Origin: Adiantum capillus-veneris
Lineage: Eukaryota; Streptophyta; Polypodiopsida; Polypodiales; Pteridaceae
Length of the DNA: 64,000 nt
NCBI GenBank assembly: GCA_014529385.2
Contig: CM043945.1
Coordinates: forward strand, 151,131,741-151,195,740
Direction: 5' to 3'
The translations under genes were made by a program, and so were the position numbers. The notes under the pieces are model-generated. The model did no database searches, was not told the DNA's origin, and saw only the letters and a program-made list of their open reading frames with translations. Below are positions 56,901 to 64,000 of this stretch, piece after piece. How positions within the stretch are numbered: position 1 is the stretch's first letter; each line of letters starts with the position of its first letter.

Positions 56901-58195
56901 TCACCAAATGTAAACTTAATGTTAATGTTAGTGTTTGGATTCTTTAGATTAGAGATATAGTTTTAGATTAGAGTGTTAGGGTTTGGCCATTTTAGTCCAT
57001 TATAACTTGCTGCTTAGGATTGGTCAGTTGTTTCAATCAGCTTAGACTTAGTGGCTTATAGTTTCAAGTCTTCTTGGTTTGGTTGTTTCAATTAGCTTAG
57101 ACTCAGCCGCTTAGGGTTAGCGGCTTATAGTTTGGCCGCCCTCAGGATTGGCCAAGTAAATTCGATTAAGGTTGTATACCCTAAATCGGATAATGGCCAC
57201 ATTGATTTGGCTGTTTCAGTCCCTTAAGGGCTAGCCACTTAGGGTTAGCGACTTTTGTTTGGCCACTAATAGTTGCCTGTGCTTGGTAGCTTAGGTTTGG
57301 ATATGTAAATCCGCTTAAGTTTGGCCGCTTTAAACTGACCAATAAAGACAAGATTATAACATGGTGTCCTTGATCTCTATGCACCTCTAGATTGAGGTGT
57401 GCAGGGATCGGGCATGGCTAGAGAATGTGAGGTATTTTACATTGTGCCAATGTAGAATCTCTAAAGGGATATAAATTTTTGGTTTTCATGCTGATAGTTG
57501 GCTGTGTTTGGCCGCTTAAGTTTAGCGGCTTTTGGTTTGGCCACTCTAAACCAGCTTAGTTTTAGCAATTTTGGTTTGTCCACTCTTAATCCACTTGGGA
57601 TCCCATTAGTTTGGCCATTTTAGTCCGCTTAGACTAGCTACTTAGGGTTAGCAGCTTATGGTTCCAGTTCTTCTTGGTCTAGCTATTTGAGTCATCTTAG
57701 AGCTAGCCGCTTAGGGTTAGCAACTTATAGTTTGATAGTTAAGAGTAAGCCGTGTAAAGACGATTAAGGTTGGCCACTCTAAATCGGCTTATGACCGCAT
57801 TGGTTTGGCTATTTTAATCCACTTAGAGCTAGCTATTTAGGGTTAGAAGATTTTGGTTTGGTCGCTAATAGTTGGCCTGCTTGTTTGCTTAGGGTTGGTC
57901 ATGTAAAGTTGCTTAAGTTTGGCCACTCTATATCATGTTAGGGTCGGATTTGGTCATTTCAATCCGCTTAGGACTAGTCACATAGGGATAACTTCTTAGG
58001 GTTAACTACTTTTGGTTTTTCCTCTAAGAGTTTTAGGTTAGAGTGTTAGGGTTTTCCCACTACATGCATTGCCATGTAGACTAGGACGTATGTTGTACCT
58101 AGGAATATAGGCATTGACCAATAAAGGTGAAATCATAACCAAATGGTCTTGATCTCTGTGCACCTCTAGAACGAGGTGTACGTGCATGGCTAGAG
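53623..58195. other. Non-coding region with microsatellites
   Basis: AT-rich DNA with (AG)n runs at about 53760-53830 and 53922-53950. No gene, transposon domain or RNA was recognised on either strand; frames here are short and lack coding character. The right part, from about 56990, is the degenerate minisatellite. Confidence 0.6.
56990..58100. repeat. Degenerate minisatellite with CTTAGGGTTAGCGGCTT motif
   Basis: Variants of GCTTAGGGTTAGCGGCTTAT followed by AGTTTGGCC recur at about 57103, 57234, 57510, 57640, 57706 and 57834. They are interleaved with TTTGGCCACT and CCGCTTAGA motifs. Spacing is irregular, at roughly 65-130 bp or multiples of it. Confidence 0.7.
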
Positions 58196-58569
58196 AATGT
58201 GAGGTAGTTTACACTTGACAGGGTAAGCCCACACTAATGGCACCACATGGAAAAGGTCCCTAGTCTACTAGGATGGATGAATGATGACTTGGTCCAATAG
58301 GAAAGGATGCAATCTCTCTAGCCACCAATGGATCTAAACTACCAAGCTTATTTGATAGGATATTTTCTAATCAATCTTTGCACTTTGAACTATCATCATT
58401 GTGTCTACACTTTACCTTTATTCCTTTTCCCTAAGCTATATCCTAACCCTAATTTCCATTACTCTAACACTAGCCTTGGCATCATGGTGAGCTTAAGGCT
58501 TCATCCACCATAGCCTAGCTCACTAATGACACTTAGGGTAGAGCACGCTTCCGCTTCCCAATTCCAACA
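58196..58569 (+). repeat. LTR of a further gypsy element
   Basis: Ends AATTCCAACA and is followed two bases later by a primer-binding site. It is related to the fragment at 26996-27356. The left end is approximate (TGTGAGGTAG at 58198). The element itself is not visible beyond its leader, which Copia-2 interrupts at 58710. Confidence 0.65.
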
Positions 58570-58571
58570 AG

Positions 58572-58583
58572 TGGTATCAGAGC
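58572..58583 (+). other. Primer-binding site (tRNA-Met type)
   Basis: TGGTATCAGAGC downstream of the LTR ending at 58569. Confidence 0.85.
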
Positions 58584-58710
58584 ACCATTTGATAGCTCAA
58601 TAGAGTAACAAAATAATGTGAACTTTTGACACTTTAAGGCTCCATCTCTCAAGAAACACTTCAAACACACATAAGTTACTTAAGGCAATGGTGGCTTTCA
58701 AGAGACCTAT

Positions 58711-58926
58711 TGTTACCTGGTAGTAATGTGTGTGAACACACTAGGACCACCGGGGCATTTTTCCCTCTTTAGGAGATTTCTTCCCCCGTGCATTGTATAT
58801 ACGTCCATCACTCTAGGGCTATCTATCTTTCCATTGTACACCAAGTAACACACTCTCTATTGTGTGCCTTGAGTTTCCTTTGTCTTCTCCAAGCTGTGTG
58901 TGTTTCTCTGCAACCTAATTCCAACA
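58711..58926 (+). repeat. 5' LTR of Copia-2
   Basis: 216 bp from TGTTACC to CCAACA. It lacks about nine bases (ATATACATG) near the start that the 3' LTR has. Confidence 0.94.
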
Positions 58927-58928
58927 AT

Positions 58929-58940
58929 TGGTGTCAGAGC
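58929..58940 (+). other. Primer-binding site of Copia-2, altered
   Basis: TGGTGTCAGAGC, with one change from the tRNA-Met site TGGTATCAGAGC. Confidence 0.85.
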
Positions 58941-59247
58941 AGGTTACGTCCTCCCGGGATTAGTCGCCAGCTGCTCCAGCACATGCCTGCTCACTTTCTC
59001 TGATTATAGTAAGGTTTGGAGAGCGTTCGCACGTCGATAAGTATTTTGGGCTCGTTTCGACATCCGTGTCCACTACACGCAGGACTCCACAGACAATTTT
59101 ATCATTTTGTGCAAAATTTTTATCAGTTCTGTTTTCTGCATAGGAGGTGCCTTACAATCTTCTATGGTTTGTGCTATATAGCACGTGTTGTTCCCGCTCC
59201 ATTTCTCATATTTTCGGGCAATTTTCACATCAGGTGCAATATTTACC

Positions 59248-62200
59248 ATGGCTGATAACAACACAGATGTCTTCAAGATGTTTGCTTTGCTGAGGACAGG
59301 TTGGATGGGGACAATTACCCTATGTGGGCTTAAATGATGCAACACGTTCTTGTGTCAAAGGGCGTCTGGAATATTGTGCAGGGCATTGATGTACATCCTG
59401 TTTCTGAGGATGTAGGCGATGTTGAGGATGTTGTAGGTCTTGCTGCAAGGATTGCTGCTATTAGAGTTGTTTTGCCTACGGTAGGAGAATCTCGTTGGGA
59501 TGCAAAGGATGCGCAAGCTCATGCATTGATTGCGTTGCATGTGAAGCACAACATTGTTCCTCACATCCGTTCAACAAAATCTACAAAATAGGCTTGGGAT
59601 ATTTTTGCTGGTCTTTATGCAAGTCGCAATGAGGCTAAAATTGCTTTGTTGTGTAAAGAGATGGAGTCGAAGATTATGCATGAGGAACATGATATGGACA
59701 CTTTCCTTGCTAGTGTCAAATATCAATGAGGAACTTATTTTTGCAGGTGAAGTCATTTCAGACGGTTCCCTTGTGCAGACTATTCTTGATGCCTTACCAG
59801 ATTCTTACCAGATTCTTACCAGACTTTTGCTAGTACTTGGGGACTTATGACCTAAGGAAATCCAGAAGTTGTCAAGTTTGATGCATTATGAAGATTTCTG
59901 TTGCAAGAGTCACTTTCCAAAAAAAACAGGACTAGAAAACTTGCAGTTGAACAAGCTTTTATTGCTTCTCAAAGAAAGGGTGGTAACAGCAATGCAGCTA
60001 CTTCTTATGGTTCTGCTGCGAGTGGCAAAATTTTTGTTCCCAATGCTTCTGCTGGTAGCACATCGTCTGGCAATTTTGTTGATAAGGGCGAAAAGAAGAT
60101 GGTTTGCCATTATTGTAAAGCTAATGATTACTTGATCAAGCACTGTCCTAAGTTAAAGGCCAAAGAGGCTAAGACGAAAGAGGGTGGTTCCACTGCAACT
60201 GCTAGTTCCACTATAAATGTAGCCATTGTTGAGTCTTTTGTAAAAGGAGACTGTAATGCTTATGTTGATGCAGAATGGGCTTTTAGTGTAGACTGCACTT
60301 ACAATCTTGCTGTCCATGATGCATGCATGTCAGTTGTTGCTGCAGATTCACATGTGTGGTATTCCGACAGTGGTGCTACAAAGCACATTACCTCACATCG
60401 TGAATTGTTCACCTCTCTCGACTCTGTCCCTCATGGGACTTTAGTCACTTGTGCCAACAATGCCTCTTATCTGGTTCAGGGAGTTGGAAAGATTGTGCTT
60501 ACTGCTGCTAATGGCAGTTCTTTCACACTTGTTGATGCACTTTATGTACATGGGATCAAGAAGAACCTTTTGTTTGTAGCTGCACTTGCTAGACTTGGAC
60601 TTGTAGTCAAATTTGTGGATGACAGATGTACAGTTCATGATCTCAGTTTTGGTGATGAAATCGTTGAATCTGGGCTTTTGTGCTGTGGGCTGTATAAGCT
60701 CACTGTATATGACAAGAGTGGATAAAATTTTACAAATGCACTTGTAGATTCAAGGGCTATTTCAGATGCAAAACTTTGGCATGCACTTTTTGGTCATTGA
60801 ATTCTGCCAGTTTGCTGCGTTTGCAGAAATCTGATATGGTTGCTTCTTTGCCGCTTCTTGAAGCACCTATCAAACATGTTTGTGAAGGCTGTATTTTGGG
60901 TAAGATGCAGCGTTCTAAGTTTCCAAAGGATGGTTTAGTTTGGGCCACATGCAAGTTGCAGCTTGTGCATAGTGATGTTTGTGGGCCCATGAAAACTCCG
61001 TCCTTGGGAAATTATCTTTACTTCATGACTTTCATTGATGATTATTCCAGGCATGCATGGGTATTTCCACTTAAAGCGAAGTCCAAAGTTTTTATGTGCT
61101 TCAAACATTTTCTGGCTATGGCTGAAAATGTCTCCAAATGTACTATGAGCACCCTCCCTTCCGATCGAGGGGGGGAGTATATGTCTCATGAATTCAATGC
61201 ATTTCTCGCTAGTCATGGGATAAAACACCAATGTACAGTGCCTTATACACCTCAGCAAAATGGTGTTGCTGAGAGGAAAAACAGGTCACTTACGGAAATG
61301 GAACGATGTATGGTCAAAAGTCAAGCTTTGCTTCATTCTTTTTGGCTTGAGGCCATCATATGTGCCACTTATGTACTAAACAGGTGTCCTATGGAAGCTT
61401 TGTAGTCTATTACTCCATATGAAGCATGGCATGATAGAAAGCCTTCTATTGAGCACATGTGTGTTTTTGGCTGTTTGGCATATGCTTTGGTGCCACAAAC
61501 ATAGCAGAAAAAATTGGATGATAAGGCTATCAAATGCACTTTTGTTGCTTATAGTGCTGAAAGCAAAGGTTACAGGTTGTATCATCCGCAAACAAAACGT
61601 ATTCTGGTTTCATCGGATGTAGTGTTTGTGTTCAACCCTTACTGTCATGTACGAGAGACAGTAATGTAAGCTCACAGTACATTTATGACAATTTGTTGCC
61701 TCTTTTCAGTGGTGGAAATACACATGTAAGTTCCAATGAGGCAAATGTACAGCTTATGGGGGTTTTTGAAAATGTTACAGATCAGCCTATTACTGATGCA
61801 GATGTACATGATGTACTTGATGAGGGAAGGGCTGAAAATGAGCAGGCTAGAATTATGCCACAATGGTTGCTGCACACTTTGCGTGATAGTAAATTGGATG
61901 CACCTTTGTCTAGTTGTACTCGTTCAGGCTCTCACCATGCATCTTATGCATCCGATTGTTATGCTTTGGCTATGTCTAGCTTACATGATGTTGAGGAGCC
62001 TCTGTCTTTTGATGAAGCACAAAATTTAGAAAATTGGATGGCTGCCATGCAATCAGAATATGATGCACTTATAGAAAATGACACATGGACTTTAAGTGAT
62101 TTGCCTCCTGGAAAAAAGGGCATTGGTACGAAGTGGGTTTACAAGTTGAAACACAAGCCGGATGGTGAGATTGATCGCCATAAGGCTCGACTTGTTGCAA

Positions 62201-63523
62201 AGGGTTATGCATAGAAAAAAGGCATACATTATGAAGAGACATTTTCTCCCACTTCTCGTATGACTACTGTGCATTTTCTATGTGCATTGGGATGTACATC
62301 AATCAGACATTGTTACTGCTTTCTTGAATGGTGACATATTTGAGGAAGTTTATGTAACACAGCCTCACGATTTTGTCAAGAAAGGACAAGAGGACAAAGT
62401 GTGCAAATGTAACAAGGCTTTGTATGGGTTGAAGCAATCTCCTCGTGCTTGGCATGAGAAAGCTGACACTCATTTGTTCAAACAATGCTTTCGTAATAGT
62501 CCAACAGAAATCACATTGTATGTAAAGCGTGAGAGTGATGTACTTCTCATTGTGGTTCTTTATGTAGATGATTTGATGATCACTGGACCAAATGAGAGAC
62601 ATATTGCTGAATTTAAGGCTGATTTGAATGCTACTTTCAAGATGAAAGATTTTGGGTTGTTGCATCATTATTTGGGCATACGGTTTAAGTAGTGTGATGG
62701 TGGTATTGCCTTGTGTCAGAAAAGTTACATAGAGACATTGCTATGTAAGTTTGGACTTGAGGATTGCAAACCTATTGCCACTCCCATGGAAACAGGTTTG
62801 AATTTGAGTCTACATGATGCTGGCGATCCTGCTAATGTCACTCTTTACCAAACTACTGTTGGTTGCCTCATTTATGTATGTAACACGAGGCCAAATATTC
62901 ATTTTGAAGTCTCACAAGTCAACAGATTTATGCATAGCCCAGCCCAGGGTCTAAGAATTGGCAGGCTGTCAAGAGGATTTTTCTCTACCTTAGTGGCATT
63001 TTATATCTTGGCTTGTTTTATCCCAAGGGGGGATCATTGCCGCCAGATTTACATGCTTTTTTGGACTCAGATTGGGCTGGTTGTTTTGACACTCGAGTGT
63101 TCACAAGTGGTTTTCGTTTCATGCTGGCAATTGATGTATATCATGGTTGAGAAAGAAGCAACCTACTGTGGCCACTTTGAGTTGTGAGGCTGAGTACATG
63201 GCAGTCTTCACAGCTACGGTTGAGTGTGTATGGCTCAGACACCTTATGGCTAATTTGGGTGTTGGACAGGACATTGCCAACACTATCTACACTGACAGTC
63301 AGAGCACATTGGCAGTTGCGAGGAACCCAATTTTTCATGCTTGCACAAAGCACATTGAGGTGCATTACCACTATGTCAGAGAGAGAGAGGCTCTCAACGG
63401 GAAAGATCAGCTTGGCGTATGTGCCAACACAGGACAACCTTGTAGATCTTTTCACAAGGCATTGTCTCGTGAGAAGCTCAAAGCTTTCTGCAAAGCTTTG
63501 GGCTTACTCCCCTTTGTGAACTG
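59248..63523 (+). pseudogene. Copia-2 gag-pol, decayed
   Basis: Gag begins at ATG 59248 (MADNNTDVFK). The zinc knuckle reads CHYCKANDYLIKHC, with Y in place of the metal-binding H that Copia-1 keeps. Protease is WYSDSGATKHITS (60358). Integrase has CEGCILGKMQ, HSDVCGPM, SDRGGEYMS and NGVAERKNR (60885-61280), with all catalytic residues. Reverse transcriptase has WVYKLKHKPDGEIDRHKARL and YVDDLMITG. RNase H ends with NPIFHACTKHIEVHYHYVRE and HKALSREKLKAF. Stops (for example 59589, 60723, 61403, 62212 and 62690) and several frame changes break the polyprotein. It still serves as the full-length reference for the deleted Copia-1. Confidence 0.92.
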
Positions 63524-63599
63524 ATCATGTCCTTAGGGCATGGCACTTGCCTTTACTCATGTGCCAGCTCTCATTCACCGCATCACTCCAAGGGGGATT

Positions 63600-63825
63600 T
63601 GTTACCATATACATGTGGTAGTGATGTGTGTGAACACGCTAGGACTGCCGGGGCATTTTTTCCTCTTTAGTAGGTTTTTTCCCCCGTGCATTGTATATAC
63701 GCCCATCACTCTAGGGCTATCTATCTTTCCATTGCACACCAAGTAACACACTCTCTATTGTGTGCCTTGAGCTTCCTTCGTCTTCTCCAAGCTATGTGTG
63801 TTTCTCTGCAACCCTAATTCCAACA
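63600..63825 (+). repeat. 3' LTR of Copia-2
   Basis: 226 bp directly after the polypurine tract CCAAGGGGGATT, followed by the target duplication CCTAT. Confidence 0.94.
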
Positions 63826-64000
63826 CCTATAATACACCAAAGTGGGTTGAAATGCACACTAATGGAAAAATTATACGCACACAATTATTAGAATCCACCA
63901 ACCACAAATAAAGTAATTGAGAAGGGAGTGGCTCATTGGTATTACCAAGCTTAATTAATGATTGTAGGTGATTAAGGAGTGGATTATTAGGAATGCTAAT

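Larger units (their letters stand above)
58711..63825 (+). mobile_element. Copia-2: complete but inactivated Ty1/copia element
   Basis: 5115 bp flanked by the perfect target duplication CCTAT (58706-58710 and 63826-63830). It inserted in the leader of another LTR element. It is the same family as Copia-1, judged by LTRs and protein. LTR divergence (indels and substitutions) and many stops show it is older than Copia-3 and Copia-4. Confidence 0.94.

Noticed and set aside
56990-58100. Interstitial telomere array
   Set aside because: TTAGGG/TTTAGGG pieces occur, but only inside a longer irregular unit and not as consecutive telomere repeats.

Overview
This window looks like a repeat-rich land-plant nuclear genome. 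The evidence is a plant-type F-box/kelch gene, a plant-type universal stress protein gene with introns in its 5' leader, a PIF/Harbinger DNA transposon, and many Ty1/copia and Ty3/gypsy LTR retrotransposons primed by tRNA-Met or tRNA-Asp-like sites. The very long AC and AG microsatellites and low gene density would suit a large genome such as a fern's, but I cannot name the species from sequence alone. No CRISPR array, rRNA gene or ordinary tRNA gene was seen.

Layout. 1-4460: two convergent multi-exon genes of unknown function; the minus-strand one resembles a transposase and has one in-frame stop. 4864-5348 and 10346-10748: two copies of a short element with long inverted terminal repeats and an internal tRNA-like A/B-box pair. 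5398-8138: a decayed PIF/Harbinger element with 32-bp terminal repeats and a TGA target duplication. 8176-9818: an F-box/kelch gene whose TATA-like box lies just outside that transposon. 11694-13740: a universal stress protein gene on the minus strand. 13785-35499: layered retrotransposon wreckage. A copia element (Copia-1) inserted in a chromodomain gypsy, a tRNA-Asp-primed gypsy-type element then inserted in Copia-1, and a later inversion separated the pieces.

35500-53622: one gypsy element (Gypsy-A, target duplication GCACT) carrying two younger copia insertions. Copia-3 (35541-40790, minus strand) sits in its 5' LTR and is complete, with a single 1449-codon open frame and nearly identical LTRs. 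Copia-4 (44678-48895) sits in its reverse transcriptase region; its early gag has been replaced by an inverted copy of its own RNase H segment. Gypsy-A has three zinc knuckles across gag-pol and an extra 3' reading frame after integrase. 53623-58195 is non-coding, with a degenerate minisatellite. 58711-63825: a complete but inactivated copia element (Copia-2, target duplication CCTAT) of the same family as Copia-1.

The host genes do not form a pathway. The window is mainly a readable insertion history: exact target-site duplications give the nesting order, and only Copia-3 looks capable of encoding all its own proteins. I did not find a clearly new functional system. The strongest unusual signals are the inverted-repeat element with pol III-like boxes, the reconstructable inversion, the self-inverted Copia-4, the 3' frame of Gypsy-A and the convergent gene pair at the left edge.
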